From: Psychrobacter cibarius
GTDB lineage: Bacteria; Pseudomonadota; Gammaproteobacteria; Pseudomonadales; Moraxellaceae
Assembly: GCA_030686115.1 (NCBI GenBank)
Contig: CP131612.1
Span: forward strand, 2,418,001-2,482,000
Reading direction: 5' to 3'
Length of the DNA stretch: 64,000 nt
Part shown: positions 56,718 to 64,000 of the stretch, one piece after another
Numbering within the stretch: the first letter of the stretch is position 1
Layout of the letters: every line of letters begins with the position of its first letter
Program-made: the position numbers and the translations under genes
The notes under the pieces: model-generated
Told to the model about the DNA's origin: nothing
What the model saw: only the letters and a program-made list of their open reading frames with translations
The model's database searches: none

Positions 56718-58115
56718 ATGAATCAAATAAATCCTTTGAGCCGTGCCATCGCGCTCGCCTTCTCTTCTTTAATCGCCGTTTCAGCACTTAGCGGCTGCGG
56801 GTCATCAGATGATAGGAAAACACCAATCATAGATTCAGAACATGACCACGACCATGGAGACGATCATGACCATGATGATGAATCTGCTGTCAGCACTGAA
56901 ATGGAACAAGGTCGTTTATTCATCACTGCAAAAGATGGCAGTCAAGCTTACATTTATAGCCTTGCTCAAGATAAAGTGATACAAACCCTACCTTTGACAG
57001 GTCAAGCCGATGCCGTACAAAGTAGTCCAGATGGTCATTACGCCGTCATCATGGATCGTACTAATAACACAGTCAATTTTTATCATAGTGGGCTTGAGAT
57101 TGAAAACCATGGCGATCATGATCACCCATATGCTCGTGATGCGGCAAAAATGCCATTACAGCTCAACTATACCCGCCCAGTACATTTTCAAACTTTTGGA
57201 GAGCAAGCAGGGCTGTTTTTTGACGGCTTAGGTGCGACAGGAAATCCCATAGAAAACCCTGTACAAGAAGCTGGATTTGTACTTGTAACAGATACCGGTA
57301 TAGCTGACGGTACACTGCATTATCAAAACCTTAATACCAGCATGCACGGTACAGCGGAACCTAGAGGCAATTATGTGATTGCCTCGCAGCGTTATCAAAC
57401 AACTGGTAGCTCACTGGCTGATACGCTCTCTGTATTTGAACAGCATGGTGATCACTATCATATAAGCCAAACCTTTGAGACAAAATGCATGGGGTTGCAT
57501 GGCAGTGGCAGCGTCACAGATTACAGTGTCTTTGCTTGTAGCGATGGCGTTTTAAGCGTCAAACAAACTGGAGACACATTCAGCGCCGAAAAAATTGCCT
57601 ATCCCAGCAGCCTAACCAATATTCAATGTGATGGTACAAGCAGTAGTCCTGCTCGAATTGGCTCATTCATCACTAACCACCATCATAATTATGCCATTGG
57701 CAGCGCTTGCGGTCAGCCTTACCGTGTTGACCCTGTCAGTAAAAACATGACACCGATTGTCTGGACAACAGACAGCAGTCGCCGCGTTGTCAGCTATGAT
57801 TTTGATGCCCATGGAGAGCATTTAATGCTACTCGATGATACTGGCAAGTTATACATACTGGATGTCGCACAAAATTATAAGCAAACCGCCGTATTAAATG
57901 TTTTCCCTAATGGCATCGAAGGCAAAGCGGTTCCCTCATTTATTATTAACCCAAACACGAAAATGATTTATATGATGGATGACTCAAACCAGCAAATTAT
58001 CGAGATTGATCCTCATGATGGTAAAATCGAGTCAAAAATAACACTGAATTTCACACCTTCTCATGTGACTTGGTTTGGTGTGAAAGCTGGGCATGATGAT
58101 GAACATAGCCATTAG
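56718..58115 (+). CDS. AztD-like zinc-binding lipoprotein
   Basis: The protein is 465 aa with signal and lipobox LSGC near residue 26, then a His/Asp tail EHDHDHGDDHDHDD that should bind zinc. The rest is a repeated beta-propeller-like fold (for example GQADAVQSSPDGHYAVIMDR and VVSYDFDAHGEHLMLLDDTGKLYILDV), as in the periplasmic zinc chaperone AztD. It lies 87 bases after the receptor gene and is likely in the same Zur-controlled unit, taking zinc from the receptor and handing it on. Identity as AztD proper is probable but not certain. Confidence 0.8.
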   Translation: MNQINPLSRAIALAFSSLIAVSALSGCGSSDDRKTPIIDSEHDHDHGDDHDHDDESAVSTEMEQGRLFITAKDGSQAYIYSLAQDKVIQTLPLTGQADAVQSSPDGHYAVIMDRTNNTVNFYHSGLEIENHGDHDHPYARDAAKMPLQLNYTRPVHFQTFGEQAGLFFDGLGATGNPIENPVQEAGFVLVTDTGIADGTLHYQNLNTSMHGTAEPRGNYVIASQRYQTTGSSLADTLSVFEQHGDHYHISQTFETKCMGLHGSGSVTDYSVFACSDGVLSVKQTGDTFSAEKIAYPSSLTNIQCDGTSSSPARIGSFITNHHHNYAIGSACGQPYRVDPVSKNMTPIVWTTDSSRRVVSYDFDAHGEHLMLLDDTGKLYILDVAQNYKQTAVLNVFPNGIEGKAVPSFIINPNTKMIYMMDDSNQQIIEIDPHDGKIESKITLNFTPSHVTWFGVKAGHDDEHSH

Positions 58116-58195
58116 CGCTTAGCACCTCATCTAATAAAGCTACTTTAATGACTGCTGACAGTAATTGGCTCTTAAACATATTTATAAACGCTAGT

Positions 58196-58268
58196 ATTCA
58201 AGATAACCCTTAATCCGACGCTTTTTAAATTCCGAAGCATCCGATTAAGGCGCTCGCTGATCTTGAAT
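58196..58268. repeat. Nested imperfect inverted repeat
   Basis: Outer arms ATTCAAGAT (58196) and ATCTTGAAT (58260) enclose inner arms CCTTAATC (58208) and GATTAAGG (58243). It may be a MITE-like palindrome, a terminator for the zinc operon or a structured RNA. No T-run follows. Confidence 0.55.
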
Positions 58269-58361
58269 TCTTCTATAGGCATATCTTAAACAACTGGGCT
58301 AGTAGGATTTACTACATTAGTTATAGTCTGCTATAAAATCATATTATCCCAGTTTATAGTT

Positions 58362-58412
58362 ATAAAAAAACCAATGAAACCGCTACGATATTTTCATAGC
58401 AGTTTCATTGGT
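58362..58412 (-). terminator. Terminator of nitroreductase copy 2
   Basis: Arms 58370-58385 and 58397-58412 pair at 15 of 16 positions around an 11-base loop, followed on - by seven or more T. It lies 27 bases after the nitroreductase stop. Confidence 0.85.
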
Positions 58413-58438
58413 TATACGGTTTTTAACGCTAAAAATTA

Positions 58439-59047
58439 TTAGCCGAATACTTTCATACGTTCCTCAATTGGCTGAAACGCTTTGTTACCTGCAGGCTGCT
58501 CAATAGCGCCGAACACCATTTGAGCATTCAATTCCCAATCATCAGCGATGTCCCAAGCATCAGCAACTCTCTGATCGATGACAGGATTATAATGCTGCAA
58601 GTTAGCACCGACATCAATGCTTGCTAATGCCGTCCAAATCACATACTGATGCATAGCATTGGTTTGATGGGCCCAGATTGGGAATTTATCCGCATATAAA
58701 GGGGCTGCTTCTTGCATGTTTCTCACGACGCCTTTGTCCTCGAAGAACAATACTGTACCCGCACCCGCTCTAAAGCCTGCGATTTTATCTTTAGTACCTT
58801 GGAACTTCTCGTCATCGCCGACGATAACCTTAAGTGTCTCTTCAGTGATGTCCCATAATTTTTTATGCTCTTCACCGAATAGCACTACGATACGCGTCGA
58901 TTGTGAGTTAAAAGCGGATGGCGTATGCAAAACCGCATGCTCAACTAACTTAACGATTTCGTCATTTGATACTGGCAATTGATTACTCAATGCATAGATA
59001 GAGCGACGTTTTTCTGCCAATTGCTGTAATGTTTTTAGGTCTGACAT
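58439..59047 (-). CDS. Nitroreductase family protein, copy 2
   Basis: The protein is 202 aa, the same length as the paralogue at 29128, with the same landmarks: KRRSIYALSNQLP, TPSAFNSQSTRIVVLFGEEHKKLWDITE, and GAGTVLFFEDKGVV. It should use FMN and NAD(P)H to reduce quinones or nitro compounds. GGAGA lies six bases before the ATG. It is the last gene in a - strand group after two pirins; the 73-base gap to the pirin gene leaves open whether it has its own promoter. I see no copy of the dyad found upstream of copy 1. Confidence 0.9.
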   Translation of the reverse strand: MSDLKTLQQLAEKRRSIYALSNQLPVSNDEIVKLVEHAVLHTPSAFNSQSTRIVVLFGEEHKKLWDITEETLKVIVGDDEKFQGTKDKIAGFRAGAGTVLFFEDKGVVRNMQEAAPLYADKFPIWAHQTNAMHQYVIWTALASIDVGANLQHYNPVIDQRVADAWDIADDWELNAQMVFGAIEQPAGNKAFQPIEERMKVFG

Positions 59048-59120
59048 GATTTTCTCCAGTGATTATTTATGAGTTTACGTGATTAAGAACTAAGTTATAA
59101 AGCTAAATGGTAACCAACCT

Positions 59121-60059
59121 TTAACCTTTAAAACCTTGAGGTAATTCAGGTGCTGGCAAACGTTTCATATCAGAGTCGACATTACCGAAACGCTCATGAC
59201 CATTATTCCAGTCGATGATGGATTGCTCGATCTCTTCCTTATTATCAGCAACGAAGTTCCACCAGAGTAGGACTTGGTTATTTAATGGTTCACCGCCGAT
59301 AAACATCACACGTGTACCTTTCTTAGCCGCTATTTTAATGCTTTCGTTATTAGCAACATCACTATCGTGGAAACGAAAGAGTTGATCTTGCTTACATACC
59401 TTTCCTTCAGATTCTATCTCACCCTCTGAGACTAAGATGCCGTATTCAAAGCCCGATTCTAAAGTCAGTGTAGCCTCGCCATCTTCGGTAAAGTACACGT
59501 CGATACCGACCAGCTTGGAGTATTGGATGGTAGGCGCTTCAAAGTTCTGACCTGAGGCATTGGTATAGCTACCGGTGGTCAGAATCATCTCAACACTATC
59601 TTCCGTCCACGTTGGTAGCTCAGGATAATGGTGAAAACCGCGCTCAATCTCTTGATCCGTTGGTAGTGCAATCCAGAGCTGTACCATACTGATAGCACGC
59701 GCCGCATCCGACGAACCACCAGTGTCTGGAAAGACGCTTTGTTCCGTATGACTGATGCCTTGGTTTAGACCAGTACCGGCTGTCATGACGTTGACTTGGT
59801 TTTTGGTAATGACTTGCTCGTTACCTAAGCTATCTTTATGCAGTACTTCTCCATTTAACATCCAGCTAAAAGTTTGCAGATTGGTGTGCGGATGACGACC
59901 GACTTGCATACCGGTTTCATCTTCACCAAAGTCAGCAGGACCAGCGTGATCTAAAAAGCACCACGCACCGATAGGCTGTTTTCCTTTATTGGGTAATAAA
60001 CGGGCAATCGGAATACCGCCAACATCAGCCAACCTTGGCTCTAGGGTTTCAATACTCAT
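59121..60059 (-). CDS. Pirin family protein (large form)
   Basis: The protein is 312 aa. Pirins are bicupin proteins; some bacterial ones are quercetinases. The pirin core is seen in GAWCFLDHAGP and VGRHPHTNLQTFSWMLNGEVLHKDSLGN, giving the His ligands (PHPH-like region) and downstream Glu. GTGLNQGISHTEQSVFPD supplies the conserved His and Glu of the metal site. It follows another pirin gene by about 50 bases. Substrate unknown. Confidence 0.9.
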   Translation of the reverse strand: MSIETLEPRLADVGGIPIARLLPNKGKQPIGAWCFLDHAGPADFGEDETGMQVGRHPHTNLQTFSWMLNGEVLHKDSLGNEQVITKNQVNVMTAGTGLNQGISHTEQSVFPDTGGSSDAARAISMVQLWIALPTDQEIERGFHHYPELPTWTEDSVEMILTTGSYTNASGQNFEAPTIQYSKLVGIDVYFTEDGEATLTLESGFEYGILVSEGEIESEGKVCKQDQLFRFHDSDVANNESIKIAAKKGTRVMFIGGEPLNNQVLLWWNFVADNKEEIEQSIIDWNNGHERFGNVDSDMKRLPAPELPQGFKG

Positions 60060-60111
60060 TATTCACCTCTTATTATTGATAGTTATAGATTAGTGTTTAA
60101 TACATTGTTAC

Positions 60112-60822
60112 TTAATAAATAGGGACTTCCATTAACAATACTCTAGCGTCCTCATCAGCATCCATCGTGAAGCTCTTAGTATCCCAAACGCCAAGACCAT
60201 CGCGAGTAGCTAAAGTGTTACCGTTAATCGTGACGCTACCTTCTAGTACCAATACGTAAACACCATTACTAGTATCTTTCAGGTCATAAGTTTCGGTAAC
60301 GCCTTTGTCAAAATGACCCATATGAAACCAAGCGTTTTGATGAATCCAAACCCCAGCGTCGTCCGCGTTTGGCGATAGCACTTGGTTGAACTCATTAGCT
60401 TTCATATGCTCATCCATACGTACTTGCTGATAACGCGGCGTCACGCCCATTTTGTCGGGTATCACCCAAATTTGTAAAAACTTGACAGGCTCATTGGCAT
60501 CGCCATTCATCTCGCTATGAGTAATACCTGTGCCCGCTGACATAACCTGAATCTCACCCGTTTCGATGATGCCTTGGTTACCGATATTATCGCCATGAGC
60601 TAACTTCCCACTTAGAGGAATACTGATAATTTCCATGTCGCGGTGTGAGTGCTTGCCGAAACCTTGACCACCAATAACAAAGTCATCATTGATGACCCGT
60701 AGCGCGCCAAAACCCATACGCTCTGGATTATGATAATTGGCAAAGCTAAAAGTATGCTTACTTTTGAGCCAGCCATGGTTAGCATCGCCACGAGAATCTG
60801 CTGCATGATAGATCGTTTTCAT
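60112..60822 (-). CDS. Pirin family protein (YhaK-like)
   Basis: The protein is 236 aa, close to YhaK. Landmarks are HGWLKSKHTFSFANYHNPERMGFGALRVINDD, GFGKHSHRDMEIISIPLSGKLAHGDN and SAGTGITHSEMN, which hold the metal-binding His and Glu residues. YhaK-type pirins respond to oxidative or nitrosative stress. It is the first gene of the - strand pirin group; its promoter carries the 50-bp motif shared with the LysR/DoxX promoter, implying control by the LysR protein at 63324. Confidence 0.92.
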   Translation of the reverse strand: MKTIYHAADSRGDANHGWLKSKHTFSFANYHNPERMGFGALRVINDDFVIGGQGFGKHSHRDMEIISIPLSGKLAHGDNIGNQGIIETGEIQVMSAGTGITHSEMNGDANEPVKFLQIWVIPDKMGVTPRYQQVRMDEHMKANEFNQVLSPNADDAGVWIHQNAWFHMGHFDKGVTETYDLKDTSNGVYVLVLEGSVTINGNTLATRDGLGVWDTKSFTMDADEDARVLLMEVPIY

Positions 60823-60886
60823 AAGTTATCCTTTATTTTTAATTGGCTTGTTTAAGCTATGGTCCTATTATAATTGTTGACCATAT

Positions 60887-60936
60887 ATAGATAAACAGTG
60901 CTTATTGCAAATGACTATTCTTATTTATAGAACAAT
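60887..60936. promoter_or_regulatory. Shared 50-bp promoter motif, copy A
   Basis: This stretch matches 63259-63308 at 42 of 50 positions without gaps. Its core is TTCT-TATTTAT-AGAA, an inverted repeat of the LysR box kind, preceded by ATTGCAAATG. It lies 65 bases upstream of the pirin gene. Confidence 0.75.
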
Positions 60937-61041
60937 AAGTGCTTAGAATTAACGTAATATAATAGTCACGCCATCATTCGCGTTACCCGTCAGTACCAAT
61001 AAACAGGTGCAAAAAATATTAATGATAAAGAGAGGGAAACC

Positions 61042-61368
61042 ATGTCAAATCTACATACATTGAATAATGAAGTTATCGATAACAAGGCTCAAAAACGTTT
61101 TGAGATTCATATCGACGATCAGGTTTCTTTTGAAGAGTATGAGTTTTTTACCACATCCACAGGTGAAGAAGGTATTGAGTATAAGCACACATTCGTGCCT
61201 GAGTCGCTTAGTGGTCGTGGTATTGCTGGTTATTTAGTCAAAATCATCTTAGATAATGCCGCTTCTAGAAATTTACGCGTTAAACCAACCTGTCCTTATG
61301 TGAAATCCTATATTGATAAGCACCCAGAATACCAAGCCAATTCGGTGTTTCATGGTGCGAAAGCCTAA
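61042..61368 (+). CDS. YidJ/YjdJ-type small N-acetyltransferase
   Basis: The protein is 108 aa, the size of the minimal GNAT-like group. The acetyl-CoA pocket is visible in HTFVPESLSGRGIAGYLVKIILDNAASRNLRV, followed by the conserved PTCPYVKSYIDKHPEY. Substrate unknown. GAGAGGG lies six bases before the ATG. It is a single gene, divergent from the pirin gene, so it may share control through the motif at 60887. A strong terminator follows 15 bases on. Confidence 0.85.
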   Translation: MSNLHTLNNEVIDNKAQKRFEIHIDDQVSFEEYEFFTTSTGEEGIEYKHTFVPESLSGRGIAGYLVKIILDNAASRNLRVKPTCPYVKSYIDKHPEYQANSVFHGAKA

Positions 61369-61382
61369 GACAATATGCATAA

Positions 61383-61413
61383 AAAAAGCCATGATAAATC
61401 ATCATGGCTTTTT
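61383..61413. terminator. Bidirectional terminator
   Basis: AAAAAGCCATGAT and ATCATGGCTTTTT form a perfect 13-bp stem with a 5-base loop between the acetyltransferase gene on + and the YoaK gene on -, serving both. Confidence 0.9.
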
Positions 61414-61451
61414 ACGATTAATGACATTACTCAATAACGGTAGAGCTTTTA

Positions 61452-62186
61452 TTAGCTAATATGCTGTAAGAACTCTGGATTACGCGCTAGTAGTGATAGG
61501 TACAGCACAGGAATGACAAACAAACCGACTGCCCAATAACTAAGATTGACGTACAGCACCGCGCCGAGTAGCGCGCCAATTACAAAGCTGATAACCAGTG
61601 CCGCGCTATGCCCCAATTTTTTGGCATTATCAGCGCTACGGTTGGCAATATAATCTGACAAACCAATACCCAGTTGGGTGGTATTGCCTGTCATTAATAC
61701 CGTTGGACTCATATGTTTGATGACTGTTTTACTAGCCGTATTACGAATGGCAAGTGCCGTTAAGCCCAAACCACCAGTGATGGCGACGGTTATATCGCCT
61801 GCTTCAGTGAAAGGTTGAAAGGACAATCCTGCTATCATAAAGGCGCTTAAAAATAGCGCTTCTGCCAAAAATAAATGACTGAGTACTAACGTTTGCTTCC
61901 GACTTTTATCAATGTATATTTTGGTAATAACCACCGTTATTATAAAAAGTGGCACCGATGCCAGCTTGATCCACAAGCCATCTTCACCTTTAACCAAACC
62001 GCTACCAGCCAGTACTAAGTTACCCGTGACATGAGCGGTAAAAAAGCCAAATAAAGTGATGAAGCCAATGGTATCAATCGCCCCACCAACTATCGTTAAT
62101 AGGATAGGCGCTTGATAGCGTTGCCAAAAGCTTGGTGGCTTGTCATTTACAGGAGCAGTATCATCATTAGTTACCGTTTTACTCAC
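61452..62186 (-). CDS. YoaK (DUF1275) family membrane protein
   Basis: The protein is 244 aa from the GTG at 62186, which overlaps the end of the FMN reductase gene; a TTG further up is less likely. It has six membrane helices with family segments VGGAIDTIGFITLFGFFTAHVTGNLVLAG and KHMSPTVLMTGNTTQLGIGLSDY. The HVTGN and MTGNTTQ motifs are typical. Function is unknown. Co-transcription with DoxX and an FMN reductase suggests a membrane redox role. Confidence 0.87.
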   Translation of the reverse strand: MSKTVTNDDTAPVNDKPPSFWQRYQAPILLTIVGGAIDTIGFITLFGFFTAHVTGNLVLAGSGLVKGEDGLWIKLASVPLFIITVVITKIYIDKSRKQTLVLSHLFLAEALFLSAFMIAGLSFQPFTEAGDITVAITGGLGLTALAIRNTASKTVIKHMSPTVLMTGNTTQLGIGLSDYIANRSADNAKKLGHSAALVISFVIGALLGAVLYVNLSYWAVGLFVIPVLYLSLLARNPEFLQHIS

Positions 62187-62733
62187 TAGTATGTCCAGCA
62201 AAATCCACAAAATCAGTCACAAAGCGCTGTAAGAGTTTTTGGGTACGTTCGCTGACGCTGCCATCTTCATTTAAGCTGTCCGTTGCACGGCTTAAATGGA
62301 TTTCAGGATCAATCATCATTTGTGCCGAGAGCATTTGCATGCTTTTTCTGACATCAAGGCCACTATTGATACCGCCGAAACTGCCTGGCGAGGCCGTCAC
62401 TACCGCAACTTTTTTATGGGTCCAGACGTTTTCTTTATAAGGACGAGAGCCGATATCGATGACGTTTTTTAGGGCAGCAGGCATGGTTCGATTATGCTCT
62501 GGGGTGACAATCAATACCGCATCGGCGTTCTTAAGCTGCTGACGGACACGCTCATAGCTGTCAATGGTCATGTCATCATAATCTTGATTATAAAGCGGTA
62601 AGTCTGCGATATAGACTTCTTTTATAGACACGCTTTCAGGCATCTGCGACACCATATATTCTGCAAATTTACGATTGATAGATTCTTTTCGCAAGCTGCC
62701 AATAATTAAGGCGATGTTGATTGATCTACTCAT
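62179..62733 (-). CDS. NADPH-dependent FMN reductase
   Basis: The protein is 184 aa with a flavodoxin-like fold: LIIGSLRKESINRKFAEYM binds the FMN phosphate, VLIVTPEHNRTMPAALKNVIDIGSRP is the family signature, and VVTASPGSFGG follows. Such ChrR/azoreductase-like enzymes do two-electron reduction of quinones, chromate or azo dyes. AAGGAG lies six bases before the ATG. It is the middle gene of the DoxX-FMN reductase-YoaK unit. Confidence 0.92.
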   Translation of the reverse strand: MSRSINIALIIGSLRKESINRKFAEYMVSQMPESVSIKEVYIADLPLYNQDYDDMTIDSYERVRQQLKNADAVLIVTPEHNRTMPAALKNVIDIGSRPYKENVWTHKKVAVVTASPGSFGGINSGLDVRKSMQMLSAQMMIDPEIHLSRATDSLNEDGSVSERTQKLLQRFVTDFVDFAGHTSE

Positions 62734-62786
62734 AACGGCTCCTTGATTATGATGATAAAGCGATATTTTCTAAGCCATTTACTCTA

Positions 62787-63179
62787 CTATATTCTGCGAT
62801 GATTACTGTTATCAATTGAATAAGCACCTGCTCCATGAGCAAATATCATCAAGAAACCACCCGCCATCGCAATGTTTTTCATGAAAGGGTTCATCTGTGA
62901 TTCATCTATCCAGAATTGATGGAAAAGTAGCGCTGATATAATATTGAATCCAACGAGTAAAATAGCAACGAAACGCGCTTTGAATCCGAAGAGAATAGCA
63001 AGGCCGCCGAAAAGTTCAACCGCGATAACCAAAGGCAATAACATCCCAGGCACACCCATTGATTCCATATAACCTTGAGTGGCCGCGTAGCCGGTAATTT
63101 TAGTAAAGCCTGAAAAGATAAAAATCATTGATAAAAATAGGCGACCAATTGGGGCGCTAAGCTCTTGTAATTTATCCAT
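62787..63179 (-). CDS. DoxX family membrane protein
   Basis: The protein is 130 aa with four membrane helices and family segments APIGRLFLSMIFIFSGFTKI and PLVIAVELFGGLAILFGFKARFVAI. It leads a three-gene - strand operon and is divergent from a LysR gene. GGAG lies eight bases before the ATG. It is a second, more distant DoxX besides the one at 27333. Confidence 0.9.
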   Translation of the reverse strand: MDKLQELSAPIGRLFLSMIFIFSGFTKITGYAATQGYMESMGVPGMLLPLVIAVELFGGLAILFGFKARFVAILLVGFNIISALLFHQFWIDESQMNPFMKNIAMAGGFLMIFAHGAGAYSIDNSNHRRI

Positions 63180-63258
63180 AAGTATTCTCCAATAATAGTT
63201 TGGTTTTTTTAAATTTTATTTGATTATGCGACGGTCTTATTGTATTCGTTGCTTATGC

Positions 63259-63308
63259 ATAGATAAACCGTGATAATTGCAAATGTAAGTTCTTATTTGT
63301 AGAACAAT
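63259..63308. promoter_or_regulatory. Shared 50-bp promoter motif, copy B
   Basis: Partner of 60887-60936, with the same core TTCT-TATTTGT-AGAA. It lies 80 bases before the DoxX gene on - and 16 bases before the LysR gene on +, so the regulator would also control itself. Confidence 0.75.
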
Positions 63309-63323
63309 TAAGAGGTGGTTTAC

Positions 63324-64000
63324 ATGGGACAATTAGAAGATATGGCAATGTTTGTGCGTGTTGTCGAAGCAGGCAGTATTACCAAGGCTGCCGAGCAACT
63401 GAACATCGCAAAATCTGCGGTAAGCCGGCGTTTAAAGGAGTTAGAGACGCGCTTGGGCAGTCAACTGATTAGCCGAACCACGCGTCAATCAAACTTAACC
63501 CAAGCTGGTGAGCAGTATTATCAAAAGGTGCACCATATACTCAGTGAAGTGGATGCGCTGAATGAAGAGACGAGTGGTACTCCGACACGTATCGAAGGAA
63601 CATTAAAGATGACTGCGCCATTGTCCTTTGGTTTGATGCATTTAAACGATGTCATCGATGAATACGCCAATCAGCATCCTGAGTTAAAGTTTGAGCTGGA
63701 TTTTTCTGATCGGCATACTGACTTGATTGAGGAAGGGTTTGAATTAGCGATTCGGATTAGGGAGCTGCAAGATTCCAGTTATCAAGCCAAACGTCTGGCA
63801 CTGATTCGTTATACCTTATGTGCCAGTCCTGAATATCTAGAGAGAATGGGTACGCCAAAGACTTTTGACGATCTGTCAGAACATGAGTTTTTACAATATG
63901 GTATGAGCAAATCTAGCGCGATAGAATTGATAGATGAGCAAGGTAAGAAGCATCAAGTCGCCGTAAACGGTAAAATAAAAGCCAATAATGGGGACTTTTT
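63324..64000 (+). CDS. LysR-type transcriptional regulator, 3' end outside window
   Basis: The frame opens at the ATG at 63324 (AGAGGTGG upstream) and runs off the right edge after about 225 codons. The winged helix is MGQLEDMAMFVRVVEAGSITKAAEQLNIAKSAVSRRLKELE, and the effector domain has LDFSDRHTDLIEEGFELAIRI, a CrgA/DhcR-like form close in plan to the LysR at 27947. It is divergent from the DoxX operon. The shared 50-bp motif in front of it and of the pirin gene suggests both units are its targets. Confidence 0.93.
   Translation, partial: MGQLEDMAMFVRVVEAGSITKAAEQLNIAKSAVSRRLKELETRLGSQLISRTTRQSNLTQAGEQYYQKVHHILSEVDALNEETSGTPTRIEGTLKMTAPLSFGLMHLNDVIDEYANQHPELKFELDFSDRHTDLIEEGFELAIRIRELQDSSYQAKRLALIRYTLCASPEYLERMGTPKTFDDLSEHEFLQYGMSKSSAIELIDEQGKKHQVAVNGKIKANNGDF

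Overview
The window most likely comes from a Psychrobacter-like member of the Moraxellaceae (Gammaproteobacteria). The evidence is an AT-rich genome with gammaproteobacterial gene families: type I-F Csy proteins, kdpFABC-DE, a ZnuD-type receptor behind a perfect Zur palindrome, a MerR/DUF2938 pair, YheT, YoaK and pirins. I see no rRNA gene and no complete tRNA. Genus assignment is inference.

Positions 1-8235 hold a type I-F1 CRISPR-Cas locus: the 3' part of cas3 (cas2-3), csy1, csy2, csy3 and cas6f, all on +, then a leader with a promoter, an IHF site and a hairpin, then 20 repeats with 19 spacers of 32 nt. cas1 should lie just left of the window. Beyond the distal end of the array, 8709-15009 is a tightly coupled three-gene operon: a small HTH-like protein, an 803-aa tyrosine-recombinase relative with no catalytic tyrosine, and a 1124-aa tyrosine recombinase with the full catalytic set. 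It looks like the recombination module of an integrating element whose family I cannot name.

Positions 15434-24034 are all on -. They hold an acidic lipoprotein, a repeat-rich acidic protein and a compact six-gene operon (otsB, otsA, acyl-CoA dehydrogenase-like, PIG-L deacetylase, NodS-like methyltransferase, family 2 glycosyltransferase) that couples trehalose synthesis to an unknown glycoconjugate or small-molecule pathway. A gene relic and a YheT-like hydrolase follow.

Positions 24742-41292 hold redox and transport genes with LysR, TetR and Lrp regulators. A DoxX/dioxygenase/SDR/DUF2218/cytochrome b561 operon lies opposite a LysR gene. There is a nitroreductase under a perfect dyad, a LysR/alcohol dehydrogenase pair, and a TetR gene beside a flavin disulfide oxidoreductase broken by a 1-nt homopolymer shift. 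A TRIC channel, lipoproteins and a DMT exporter/Lrp pair follow. Two of these small modules are bracketed by imperfect direct repeats that carry the 3' end of the neighbouring gene, which suggests cassette-like insertion.

Positions 41458-54076 hold the high-affinity potassium system kdpFABC-DE between two wrecked copies of one Fic gene. One copy carries a 104-bp TA-flanked MITE. A half tRNA-Val(GAC) with its terminator abuts a truncated DUF2938 gene beside its MerR partner, which looks like an integration or deletion scar.

Positions 54211-58115 hold a zinc-scavenging pair: a Zur box, a ZnuD-like TonB receptor and an AztD-like His-rich lipoprotein. Positions 58439-64000 hold a nitroreductase, two pirins, a small acetyltransferase, a DoxX/FMN-reductase/YoaK operon and a LysR gene that runs off the right end. 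A 50-bp promoter motif with an inverted TTCT/AGAA core is shared by the pirin and the LysR/DoxX promoters, so these genes probably form one regulon.
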